From Ardenticatenaceae bacterium (GTDB taxonomy: Bacteria > Chloroflexota > Anaerolineae > Promineifilales > Promineifilaceae), in NCBI GenBank assembly GCA_020634495.1, contig JACKBR010000028.1, positions 1 to 58,427 on the forward strand: a stretch of DNA of 58,427 bases, written 5' to 3'. Positions 1 through 8,960 of the stretch are shown piece by piece (the stretch's first letter is position 1; each line of letters begins with the position of its first letter). The notes under the pieces are model-generated. The model worked only from the letters and a program-made list of their open reading frames with translations. It was not told where the DNA came from and made no database searches. The translations under genes were made by a program, and so were the position numbers.

Positions 1-471
1 TTGACCGTTGCCCGGCATGACAAAACGGCCGTACGCCTGATGTATTTATGTCAAATGACGGTTCCGGGTGCGCCAAATATTTATTATGGGGATGAAATTG
101 GCTTGTCTGGGGCACACGACCCCTACTGCCGGGGCGCATTCCCCTGGCACGATGAGGGCAGCTGGGACTTTACGCTGCTAGAGGACATTAAACAGTACAT
201 TCAGCTCCGGCATCAATTCCCGGTGCTGCGGCGAGGTGATTTTCGCATTATGTACGCCAATGAGCATGTGGTGATGTATCAGCGGAAGTACCGGGGGCAA
301 ACGGCCGTTATTGCTTTTAACATGAATGATCGTGAAGAAACCGTCATTGCCCCGCCTGGTTTTTCCCAGCATTTAGAAGAGAAACTAAACCCGAACGGGC
401 AGCCTTTTAAGGCAAACGCCACGCTAACTGTGCCGCCCCAAAACGGCCGTGTTTGGATAGATGAGGTGTAA
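1..471 (+). CDS. Glycoside hydrolase family 13 protein (amylase/neopullulanase type), 3' end
   Basis: The reading frame is open at the window edge, so the N-terminal part is missing and only about 156 C-terminal residues are visible. The segment GAPNIYYGDEIGLSG is the conserved end of the GH13 TIM barrel, which in this family follows the catalytic residues. The stretch after it (PYCRGAFPW) resembles maltogenic amylase, neopullulanase and cyclomaltodextrinase enzymes. Residues 70-156 form the small C-terminal beta domain. The enzyme would hydrolyse alpha-glucosidic bonds in maltodextrins. Exact substrate and location cannot be judged without the N-terminus. It ends with TAA at 469-471, and no following gene is close enough to be clearly co-transcribed. 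Confidence 0.9.
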   Translation: MTVARHDKTAVRLMYLCQMTVPGAPNIYYGDEIGLSGAHDPYCRGAFPWHDEGSWDFTLLEDIKQYIQLRHQFPVLRRGDFRIMYANEHVVMYQRKYRGQTAVIAFNMNDREETVIAPPGFSQHLEEKLNPNGQPFKANATLTVPPQNGRVWIDEV

Positions 472-759
472 CAGCCTGTTTCTTAACTTTTTTCGTATCC
501 TTAACGGCGTTGTTGCCCGATTCTCGTTATCATATGGGAACTTTGGCCTCGTCCCAAGTAATGAGGCGCTATTCAGTGTAATTGATAAGGAAACGGCCGT
601 TTACTTGAACCAAAATGCGGCAAAGATTAAACTAGGTGTTAATCCAGAAAGTAAGCTGGTAAAGATTAACTAAAATTATCGGCTTACAGAACCCCATAAT
701 CCGTCAACCTTACACTGCACACGATGTAATCCTGTTTCACACAAAAAGGTAGTCACCCT

Positions 760-1194
760 ATGAGTAATGCCTCAATAAAAACACCAGTTGATCCAAAAGA
801 TGCCTACATCCTTGTTGTTGAAGACAATGTCTCAAACTTTGTCCTCATTGCCCGCCTGCTTGCCTTTATGGGTGTGCAAAAGTGTGAATGGAAAACAACC
901 GGCTGGGGCGTGGTTGATTTTGCCAACACCATGTCCCGCGTTGATCTTATCCTGATGGATCTCCGTCTGCCGCATGAAGATGGCTACGAAGCGCTCAAGC
1001 AAATCCGCTCTGATCCTCATCTGCAAAACACCCGCGTCGTGGTTGTTACCGCCCACGGCAGCAGCGCTGAAATGCAAAAGGCCCGCGAGGTCGGCTTTGA
1101 TGGCTTCCTATCCAAACCGTTAGATGCCGATCGGTTCCCAGAACAAATTAAGCAAATCCTCAATGGAGAGTCTGTGTGGGATTTGGGAATCTAA
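760..1194 (+). CDS. Single-domain response regulator (CheY-like)
   Basis: A stand-alone receiver domain of 144 residues. Acidic residues E21 and D22 (ILVVEDN), phosphoacceptor D67 (LILMDLRLP), T97 and K119 (FLSKPLDA) match the REC catalytic set. There is no output domain, so it probably acts as a phosphate shuttle or binds a partner. The ATG at 760 follows an AAAGG-like ribosome site about 10 bases upstream. It is the first gene of a plus-strand cluster. The next gene begins 7 bases after its stop, and the histidine kinase at 4860 is a natural phosphodonor. That pairing is inferred from position. Confidence 0.93.
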   Translation: MSNASIKTPVDPKDAYILVVEDNVSNFVLIARLLAFMGVQKCEWKTTGWGVVDFANTMSRVDLILMDLRLPHEDGYEALKQIRSDPHLQNTRVVVVTAHGSSAEMQKAREVGFDGFLSKPLDADRFPEQIKQILNGESVWDLGI

Positions 1195-1201
1195 CCCCAT
1201 C

Positions 1202-4015
1202 ATGCAAGCCTCTTGGAACATTCTCAAAATAAAAACGGATGATCTAGAAACAAAGCGTAAAGGCACGCTGCTGCAAATACTCATTGTTGCCTTAATTGGC
1301 TTGAGTGTGCTGCGTGCCGCTTTTGAGTTTTTTCAACCCTCACAAATTTCTTCCCCACAAGCTCTGGGGCAAACTGCAACTGCATTGTTATTTGGGTTTG
1401 CCTGCCTTTTGGTGGTTCGCTCGGGCAAAGTTCGTCTGGCGGCGCATATCTTTTTTAGCGTCCTCAATTTCATCTTTTTTGTCCTTTTAATCACCACCAC
1501 CCGTAATCTTTTTTTTCCATACCTGATGCTCACCTCGATTGTGGCGATTGCCACGCTCGATTCTGTGCGGGCTTCGGTTTTTTACAGTGCCATCACGTTA
1601 ACGGCCGTTTCCTCTTATTACATTTTGTCAGGCGCATTTTCTCTCTTGGCTGTGTTAGAGTTTCTCATAACCTGCCTCAGCGTCAGCGTGGTCGCCTGGG
1701 CCACGGCCGATTATTTGCAGTCAGCTTTGCGAGATTCCAAAACGTTGGCAGGCGAGCTGCTCAATCAAAGCAACTTGCTCCAGCGACGTGCCCAGCAGCT
1801 GCAATTCAGCGCCGAGATTGCCGAAAAAGGCAGCAGTTCGCTCGACCTAGACCAGCTTTTGCAAGAAACGGCCGTTCTCCTCAAATCACAATTTGGCTTT
1901 TACCACGTCTCCATTTTCCTAGTGGCCGCCAACAAAAAGACATTGCAACTGCGCGAAGTTGCCACAGATGTTCATATCGACCTGATCGATCTACAGTATG
2001 AGTTGCCGCTGGACAATCATTCCATCGTTGGCTGGGCTGGACTGCACCGGGAAACTCGTGTGGTCAATGACGTAAAAACAGATAAAGCGTACAAAGAAGA
2101 ACCTTTTTTGCCCCATACCCGCACCGAATTAGCGCTGCCGTTGGTGGCCCGGGGCGAACTGCTGGGCGTGCTAGATGTGCAGGGAGACCAACCCAACTTG
2201 TTCGCCCAAGAAGATATTGCCATCCTGCAAATCATTGCCAACCAAATAGCTATCAACATTGATAACGCCCGCCTGTTTGCCAAAACCGAATCTCGCCTCA
2301 ACGAAACGCGCATCTTGTATGAATACAACTCGCTGCTTTCTAGCACCTTAGACGTAGGCGAGCTGTACCGGCGAGCCGCCCGCGCCATGACCACCTGGCT
2401 CAACGCTTCACGCTGTCTCATTTTTTCCTGGGACAAGGCAGAGCAAACGGTGACGACCCAGGTAGATTTTATTTACGATCTGGCCGCTGGCGTTGTTGAA
2501 CAATACCTGCTCGATCTCCCCACTTTGAACCTGGCCAATCATCACAGTATGCGCAAGGTATTGGATTCCGCCCAGCCCAAGGTGTGGCGTTTGGGGGATG
2601 CACAGCTAGACCTGGCAGAAAAGCAACGGCTGGAAGAGATTGCCCTTCATAGTTTTTTAGATGTGCCGCTGGTTCGTGGTAGCCAAACTTACGGGCTTGT
2701 TCGCCTGTACCGCAGCGCCACCCAGGGCATTTTTACCGATAACGAAATTCAATTGGCCCAGGCGATGGGAAATGAAACGGCCGTAACCCTGGCCAACGCC
2801 ACCCTCACCTCAGAAACCCAGGCCAGAGTTGCCCAGCTAAGTTCCTTGAACCGGCTTAGCCTCGCCTTGTCAGAAGCGCCAGATTTGCACCAGGTAAACA
2901 AAGCAACCCGCCGAGAAATCATGTCGTTGGTAGAGGCCACAGGGTTGGCCATTTTCCTGCTCGACGAAGGACAACAGCTGCTCAACTGGCTTTATCTTTA
3001 TGATTATGGTCAGGAAGTTGATTTATCCAACGTACCGCCCATCTCTCCAGACATCGGCTTTAGTGGGCATGTTGTTCGCAGCCGCTCCACCCTACACATT
3101 CAGTCAACCCCAGAAAACCGAGTCAAATTTAACTCCTTCCAGGTGGGCAGCACAGACGATTTCCACGAATTTTGGTTAGGCATTCCTCTTATTGTGACCA
3201 ACCAGCTCATCGGCGTGCTTTCCCTGCAAAATTTGGAGCCTTTTAGCGACAGAGACATTGAACTCCTCACCACGATTGCCGGTACCCTGGCCATTGCCAT
3301 AAACAACCTGCTGCAACTGGAAGCGGTGCAAAAAGCGCTTGACATTCAGTTTGAACAGCGGCTGCAAATTCAAACGGCCGCAGAAGTAGCCGCCGCCGCA
3401 ACAACCGTACTCGAACAAGATGCCCTGGCCCAACGCACGGTAAACCTTATCAAAGATCGGTTCGATCTTTACTATGTTGGTTTGTTCATGGTAGAAGACA
3501 ATTTTGCCGTGCTTAAAGCAGGCACTGGTGAAGCTGGTAAAGCCCAGCTAGCGGCCAAGCGCCAGCTGCAAATTGGCGGTCAGTCGCTCATCGGCGGGGC
3601 CACCAACGACGGCAAACCACGCATCACCCAAGACGTAGCCAACGACCCTGAATGGCTGCCCAATCCGCATTTGCCCGATACCCGGTCTGAATTGGCGCTG
3701 CCTTTGCGGGTGCGTGAAAAAACAATTGGCGCATTAACCGTGCAAAGTGTCGAGCCAAACCTGTTCTCTGATGACCTGCTTGGGGCGCTGCAAATCATGG
3801 GGGATCAGTTAGCGGTAGCCATTCAAAATGCCCAGCTTCTGGCCAATGCAGAATCACGAGCAAAGCGTCAGGCGTTCTTAAATAAAATTAGCGCCCAACT
3901 TCATCAATCAACTGACGTTGAAACAATAGTTGGTATTGGCTTGAGCGCATTATCTAAACAACTGGATGGAACGGCCGTTGAGCTTCAGCTCGGTCGGCAA
4001 AAAGAAACCTCATGA
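1202..4015 (+). CDS. Membrane-anchored multi-GAF sensor protein without kinase domain
   Basis: 937 residues from the ATG at 1202, which lies 7 bases after the preceding stop. Upstream in-frame starts at 1124 or 1163 would overlap the regulator gene and are less likely. Residues about 20-170 hold some six hydrophobic segments. Four GAF domains follow at about 216-360, 372-533, 547-703 and 724-880, and then the beginning of a fifth. GAF1 and GAF4 share the pattern of a DTRSELALPL-like strand followed by GALTVQS. There is no HisKA, HATPase, GGDEF or effector domain, so it looks like a ligand-sensing or scaffold subunit for the neighbouring kinase. The stop overlaps the next ATG in an ATGA, indicating translational coupling. 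Confidence 0.88.
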   Translation: MQASWNILKIKTDDLETKRKGTLLQILIVALIGLSVLRAAFEFFQPSQISSPQALGQTATALLFGFACLLVVRSGKVRLAAHIFFSVLNFIFFVLLITTTRNLFFPYLMLTSIVAIATLDSVRASVFYSAITLTAVSSYYILSGAFSLLAVLEFLITCLSVSVVAWATADYLQSALRDSKTLAGELLNQSNLLQRRAQQLQFSAEIAEKGSSSLDLDQLLQETAVLLKSQFGFYHVSIFLVAANKKTLQLREVATDVHIDLIDLQYELPLDNHSIVGWAGLHRETRVVNDVKTDKAYKEEPFLPHTRTELALPLVARGELLGVLDVQGDQPNLFAQEDIAILQIIANQIAINIDNARLFAKTESRLNETRILYEYNSLLSSTLDVGELYRRAARAMTTWLNASRCLIFSWDKAEQTVTTQVDFIYDLAAGVVEQYLLDLPTLNLANHHSMRKVLDSAQPKVWRLGDAQLDLAEKQRLEEIALHSFLDVPLVRGSQTYGLVRLYRSATQGIFTDNEIQLAQAMGNETAVTLANATLTSETQARVAQLSSLNRLSLALSEAPDLHQVNKATRREIMSLVEATGLAIFLLDEGQQLLNWLYLYDYGQEVDLSNVPPISPDIGFSGHVVRSRSTLHIQSTPENRVKFNSFQVGSTDDFHEFWLGIPLIVTNQLIGVLSLQNLEPFSDRDIELLTTIAGTLAIAINNLLQLEAVQKALDIQFEQRLQIQTAAEVAAAATTVLEQDALAQRTVNLIKDRFDLYYVGLFMVEDNFAVLKAGTGEAGKAQLAAKRQLQIGGQSLIGGATNDGKPRITQDVANDPEWLPNPHLPDTRSELALPLRVREKTIGALTVQSVEPNLFSDDLLGALQIMGDQLAVAIQNAQLLANAESRAKRQAFLNKISAQLHQSTDVETIVGIGLSALSKQLDGTAVELQLGRQKETS

Positions 4016-4836
4016 CACAACCAGATTTTATCAATGCTGCGGAACAACCCAATACCTCAGCCTTTTTGGACACCTCGCTGCCCAATGTGGCCCGCATTTT
4101 TGATTATCTGGTTGGCGGGACGGCAAATTTTGAAGTTGATCGACAGGCGGCTCAAGAAATGCTCAAGCGGCTGCCTTCCCTGCGAAAATGGGTTCGTCTG
4201 CGCCGCGCCTTTATTCAAGAAGCAGCCCAGCTATTACGCCGCGAAGGATTTAATCAATTTTTAGACCTGGCCTCTGGTATGCCGTCAGACGACCATTTGC
4301 ATACCATCGTGGCTGGCAGCCGCATTGTGTACAGCGATATTAATCCAGTCGCCGTGAGTTACGGCCGTAGCCTCTTCAGCGAACGAGAAAATATTGCCTA
4401 CATTCGTGGCAATGGTCTGGAACCCAAAACAATCCTGTTTGCCCCAGAAGTGCTCAAATTAATCCGGCTGGATGAGCCAGTGGCTATTGGGCTAAACGGC
4501 CTCCAGCTGTTTATTGCCCCAGAACAAATGCGGCATTTGGCCCAAACACTTTACGACTGGGCGCCAGATGGCTCCAAGCTGTTTCTAGTATTTCAGACAC
4601 ATGGCGAGATGAAAAACCCTGACGGATACTATGATTTTTTGGAGCTGTGTCGGCAGGCAAACCTGCCAATCCGTCTGCACACGCTAGAAGATTCTGTTGA
4701 GGCGCTCAAGCCCTGGCACCCTACCCTGGTGGAGCCAATTACCCAGTTTTTAGGGTTGCCAGCGGATTTTATTACGGATTCTGATCGTTCTGGAATCAAT
4801 ATGGCCTTTTTTGCGGCCTTTCTGCTCAAGCAATAG
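4012..4836 (+). CDS. SAM-dependent methyltransferase, DUF574 type (PF04672-like)
   Basis: 274 residues, close to the usual length of this family. N-terminal PNVARIFDYLVGG with following NFEVDRQAAQ is the hallmark of DUF574-type methyltransferases, best known from actinomycetes. LDLASGMPSDDHLH is the SAM-binding glycine-rich motif I region, and IVYSDINPVAV carries the acidic residue that usually holds the SAM ribose. The substrate is unknown. Its start overlaps the GAF protein's stop by four bases, and the histidine kinase gene starts 23 bases after its end, so it is embedded in a signalling operon. It could modify a signalling protein or a small signal; this is inference only. Confidence 0.88.
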   Translation: MTQPDFINAAEQPNTSAFLDTSLPNVARIFDYLVGGTANFEVDRQAAQEMLKRLPSLRKWVRLRRAFIQEAAQLLRREGFNQFLDLASGMPSDDHLHTIVAGSRIVYSDINPVAVSYGRSLFSERENIAYIRGNGLEPKTILFAPEVLKLIRLDEPVAIGLNGLQLFIAPEQMRHLAQTLYDWAPDGSKLFLVFQTHGEMKNPDGYYDFLELCRQANLPIRLHTLEDSVEALKPWHPTLVEPITQFLGLPADFITDSDRSGINMAFFAAFLLKQ

Positions 4837-4859
4837 CTCATCGAACAACAACATAAATC

Positions 4860-7800
4860 ATGCAGGAACATAAGCAGGTAGACCAAGAAAAAAATAACGT
4901 TTGGCGTGTTGAGCCAGCCGTGCTGGAATCAGGTTTGTACAATGCGTTTATTCGTCATGCCATCGACAATCGGGGCGTTCTAACCTCCCCGCGCCGGGGG
5001 CGGCAGGTTGCCAGCCAGCTCGTCTCGTTAATTCAGCAATATTTGGCATACGAGGCCAACGATACGGACATTACGGCCGTTGCCACCCAACTGGCCGAAC
5101 AAGGCATGGCCATTGTTACAGCCACCCAAATGATGCGCGTCCTGCACCGGCCAGAAACAATGCCAGAAGACACGGCCGTTTCCCGCCGCCTCAATGATTT
5201 CCAAATCATCTTCCTGGAAAAACTGGCCAACGCTCGTGAAATTGTGCAGCAGCGCTTTCAGGAAACAGCCCAAACAGCCCTGCAACGCGCCCTGCACACC
5301 CAACTAGAGCACCAAACCTCCCTGCACGAAGCCCAGAAAGAGCGCAACGCCAACCTGAACCAAATTTTGCAGCTCAACGCCAGGCTAAGCCAAACCAACG
5401 ATCAGGCCACCCTGCTGCGTGAAGCCGTTACCGGCATTTGCCAGGCGCTAGACATCGCCAACGTGACCTTATTCGACGCAACCGACCCGCCCGACATGTG
5501 GCGCGTTATTACCACCACCGCCCCGTACCTGAACCAGGGCGACCCTGCGCCGGGCAGCATGGCCGACATGCTGGCCACAGCCCTCAACAAAGATGGCGAA
5601 ACGGTACGGGCATACCAAACCGAAAGCGGCCAAGATGGTTTGTCTGTTGGCATTATTTTGCGGGTTGGGCAGCGGCTTCTGGGCGGCCTGGTTGCCAACC
5701 ACGACCACCTGGCCGGCGAGAGTTATGAAGAATATCTCATCCTCATTCGCACCTTTGCCCAAAACCTGGCCGCCTTGTGGGACAATCTCTTTTTGCTCAA
5801 AGAAACGCAGCAGCGCGCCCACGAACTAGAAATTCTACACGGCCGTTATCTGGACAGCATTTGGAATACACCAGAGGCCGTCATGCAAGCGCGGGCCAAT
5901 GAGAGCAACCTGCACATTGTGCGCGAAATTACCGAGCCAGCCACATCAGCTCCCGGCCAGGAAGTGGCCACCTACCAACTGCAAATTGGCGACAATAGTT
6001 TTGGCCAGATTCGCCTGCCTGGCATGGCCAACTTATCTGAAGAAGACCACGCTTTTGTGCAAGACCTCATCCGTGAGATGGGTAGTGCCCTGAACAATGC
6101 CCAATTTGTGCAAACCACCCGCGCCTACTCCAACCAGCTGCGCCTGGCGGCTGAAGTGTCTCGGGCCGCCACAACCATTTTGGATCGCGACCAGCTGATG
6201 CAGGAAGTGGTTGAGCTCATTCGATCCCGCTTTAACCTGTACTACGTTGGCCTGTTTCTGGCAGATGAGCAAACGAACACGGCCGTTCTGCACGCCGGTA
6301 CCGGGGAAGCAGGTCGTTTACAACTTGAGCTAAAGCACAGCCAGGAAATCGGCGGCACATCTATGGTTGGAACAGTCGTTGCCACAGGTGAGGCGCACGT
6401 AGAGCAAAACGTGCAGCAGGCAACTGCATTCAAGCCAAACCCCTTATTGCCAGACACCCAGGCAGAACTGGCTTTGCCCCTAAAGGCTGGCAGTAAAATC
6501 ATTGGTGCCCTCACCGTGCAAAGCAACCAGCTTGGAGCCTTTGCCGACGAAACCGTCACCGTCCTGCAAAGCCTGGCAGACCAGCTGGCCATTGCCCTGG
6601 AAAACGCCAACTTGTTTGCCCAAACCGAAACGACCCTGGACGAAACCAACCGGCTGTATACCGCCAGCCGCCGCATTGGGCAGGCCAACAACGCCTACGA
6701 AATCTATCAAACCCTGGTAGATTTTGCCCGCTCGGCCGACATCGCCGACGCTGTGCAAATAATCATTGCCGACGCCAAAGCGCCAGACTACCTCATCACC
6801 CCTGTCGCCTGGAGCGTTGACGATGTGGACTTGAAACAAACCCAGCGAATTCCCAGAGAAACCTTCAGTTTTGCCGACCAGATCAAGCACGCAGAAACCT
6901 TAGTGCTGGCAGAGGTGCAAACAGACCCTGATCTGGATGAGGATTCCAGGCGGTTTTTTGTGCAAAACAACTTAAACGCCGCTGCCATTATTCCCATCCA
7001 AATTGACCGGGAATGGCTGGGAACATTGGCGCTGGCCCATAAAAATTCCAGCGGTTTCATAAACACATCGTTGCAACCGCTGCGCACGCTGGCAGACCAG
7101 GCGGCCACTATTCTGGCCAACCAGCGGCTGCTGCGCCAAACAGATTTGCTCTACCGCATTGGTCGCTCACTAAACCAGGCCATCACACGTGATGATGCGC
7201 TGGAAATTACCGTGCGCGAAATTAAGGCGTACACGGGCGCGTATCGCTGCCGCTTTGTGTCGTATGAGCAGGGGGTAAGCGATGGTAATTTGATGGCCAG
7301 CTCCAACGGTGATGACCTGGATAAACCGTATCAGCTGCCAAGGGCCGGGGATGCTGTGTTTGAAACGCTTAGCAAAGAGCAAAAACCGCTGCTGCTTTCC
7401 CCGCAAAATGAGGCGCTGCCAAAGGGAGCGTTCAAGCAGCATGTGGAGCAATTTGGCGCACATGCTTCGCTGCTCATTCCCGCCGCCAGCCAGCATGAGT
7501 TATCTGGCTATTTGGCAATTGATTCGGTGCAGGGTGAACGGCCGTTTACCAACTCCAACATCATCTTTGCCCAAACCGTCGTAGACCATCTCACCACGCA
7601 ACTGGAAAACATCAAATTGCTGGATGAAGCCCTGCGCCGAGCACAAGAATTGATTACCCTTAACCAGGTACAGTCCAACATTTCTCGCGTATTAGACCTG
7701 AAGCTGTTGGCCAAAATCATTTATGGTGAAGTGGGCCGCTTGCTCGATAACACCATCTTCCATTTGGCGCTTTACGACCACACGCTTAACCAGTACCAGC

Positions 7801-8906
7801 CGGTGCTCACGATGGTGAAAGGCGTGCCCATCACAAGCGAAATCCGCGAGCTGGCCTCTGATCAGCCGCTTTATGACTTTCTTAATCAGGACAAGCCGCA
7901 GCTGCTGGATGCCCACGCGCCGTTATCTAAAGCTGAACACATTGCGCCAGACGGCCGTTCACCCCAATCATCACTCTGGGTGCCATTAATGCAAGAAGGC
8001 AGCTCAATGGGGCTCATCAACGTGCAATCCTACGAGCCAAACGCCTATGGCGAAAGTGACATCCAATTGCTGCGCAGCATTGCCACCCAAACCAGCCTGG
8101 CCATTGCCAATGCCCAGCTATTCCAAAAAACACAGCAGCAAAACGAAGAGCTGCGCGAACTCGACCAGCTAAAAACGCAATTCCTGGCCAACATGTCCCA
8201 CGAGCTCCGTACCCCACTCAACTCCATCATCGGCTTCTCACGAGTGATTCTAAAAGGGATCGACGGGCCAACAACCGAGGCGCAGGAAGAAGATTTGCAA
8301 TCCATTCACAGCAATGGGCAGCATCTGCTAATGCTCATCAATGAAATCCTGGATATGGCCAAAATTGAAGCAGGCAAAATGACCCTAAATTATGAGATGG
8401 TCAACCTGCACACCGCCATTGCCCCAGCCCGCGATACCATGCGCAGCCTAATCGACGGTGAGCGAGTTAACTTTATTTGGGACGTGCCCGAAACGCTGCC
8501 AGAATTGGAAGCAGATCCGATACGCCTGCGGCAAATCTTACTCAATCTCTTATCGAACGCCGCCAAATTCACCGAGGAAGGTGAAATCAGGCTCAAGGCT
8601 TATGGCAATGACGAGAAGATTCATCTTTTGGTTGAGGACACTGGTATTGGCATTGCTGCCGAAGATTTTGACAAGCTGTTTATGCCGTTTGCCCAGGTAG
8701 ATAGCTCAGACACCCGCACCGCCGGGGGCACAGGGCTTGGTTTGCCCATTACCAAATGGCTGATTGAAATGCACCAGGGCAACATTACTTTTTCAAGTCG
8801 TCTAAATGAGGGCACCACATTTCATGTAGTTTTACCGGTTCGTCAGAGTAACGAGCAACCGACGGAAATTCCCCTCGAACAATCGACAATCGACTTAATA
8901 GGCTAA
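4860..8906 (+). CDS. Cytoplasmic multi-GAF sensor histidine kinase
   Basis: 1348 residues with no membrane segment. A helical N-terminus (about 1-165, no family recognised) ends in a coiled coil. GAF-type domains lie at about 170-310, 430-590, 600-755, 763-920 and 925-1085, with a shorter divergent stretch at 320-420. The HisKA domain carries the phospho-accepting His1114 in FLANMSHELRTPLN. The HATPase domain shows the N box (LNLLSNAAKFT), G1 (VEDTGIGI), F box (FMPFAQ) and G2 (GGTGLGLP). It ends without a receiver, so phosphate must pass to separate REC domains. Candidates in the same operon are the CheY-like protein at 760 and the REC fused to the PLP enzyme at 8961. Confidence 0.95.
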   Translation: MQEHKQVDQEKNNVWRVEPAVLESGLYNAFIRHAIDNRGVLTSPRRGRQVASQLVSLIQQYLAYEANDTDITAVATQLAEQGMAIVTATQMMRVLHRPETMPEDTAVSRRLNDFQIIFLEKLANAREIVQQRFQETAQTALQRALHTQLEHQTSLHEAQKERNANLNQILQLNARLSQTNDQATLLREAVTGICQALDIANVTLFDATDPPDMWRVITTTAPYLNQGDPAPGSMADMLATALNKDGETVRAYQTESGQDGLSVGIILRVGQRLLGGLVANHDHLAGESYEEYLILIRTFAQNLAALWDNLFLLKETQQRAHELEILHGRYLDSIWNTPEAVMQARANESNLHIVREITEPATSAPGQEVATYQLQIGDNSFGQIRLPGMANLSEEDHAFVQDLIREMGSALNNAQFVQTTRAYSNQLRLAAEVSRAATTILDRDQLMQEVVELIRSRFNLYYVGLFLADEQTNTAVLHAGTGEAGRLQLELKHSQEIGGTSMVGTVVATGEAHVEQNVQQATAFKPNPLLPDTQAELALPLKAGSKIIGALTVQSNQLGAFADETVTVLQSLADQLAIALENANLFAQTETTLDETNRLYTASRRIGQANNAYEIYQTLVDFARSADIADAVQIIIADAKAPDYLITPVAWSVDDVDLKQTQRIPRETFSFADQIKHAETLVLAEVQTDPDLDEDSRRFFVQNNLNAAAIIPIQIDREWLGTLALAHKNSSGFINTSLQPLRTLADQAATILANQRLLRQTDLLYRIGRSLNQAITRDDALEITVREIKAYTGAYRCRFVSYEQGVSDGNLMASSNGDDLDKPYQLPRAGDAVFETLSKEQKPLLLSPQNEALPKGAFKQHVEQFGAHASLLIPAASQHELSGYLAIDSVQGERPFTNSNIIFAQTVVDHLTTQLENIKLLDEALRRAQELITLNQVQSNISRVLDLKLLAKIIYGEVGRLLDNTIFHLALYDHTLNQYQPVLTMVKGVPITSEIRELASDQPLYDFLNQDKPQLLDAHAPLSKAEHIAPDGRSPQSSLWVPLMQEGSSMGLINVQSYEPNAYGESDIQLLRSIATQTSLAIANAQLFQKTQQQNEELRELDQLKTQFLANMSHELRTPLNSIIGFSRVILKGIDGPTTEAQEEDLQSIHSNGQHLLMLINEILDMAKIEAGKMTLNYEMVNLHTAIAPARDTMRSLIDGERVNFIWDVPETLPELEADPIRLRQILLNLLSNAAKFTEEGEIRLKAYGNDEKIHLLVEDTGIGIAAEDFDKLFMPFAQVDSSDTRTAGGTGLGLPITKWLIEMHQGNITFSSRLNEGTTFHVVLPVRQSNEQPTEIPLEQSTIDLIG

Positions 8907-8960
8907 AAACGGAACCCGTTGCCTTCATTTTTAGCCAACCCAGTCGAGGAGATTTCTGCC

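Noticed and set aside
461..673. 70-codon plus-strand open frame after the GH13 gene
   Set aside because: It overlaps the GH13 stop, has no ribosome site and no recognisable family. The region 472-759 otherwise shows only one ACGGCCGT and no clear promoter.
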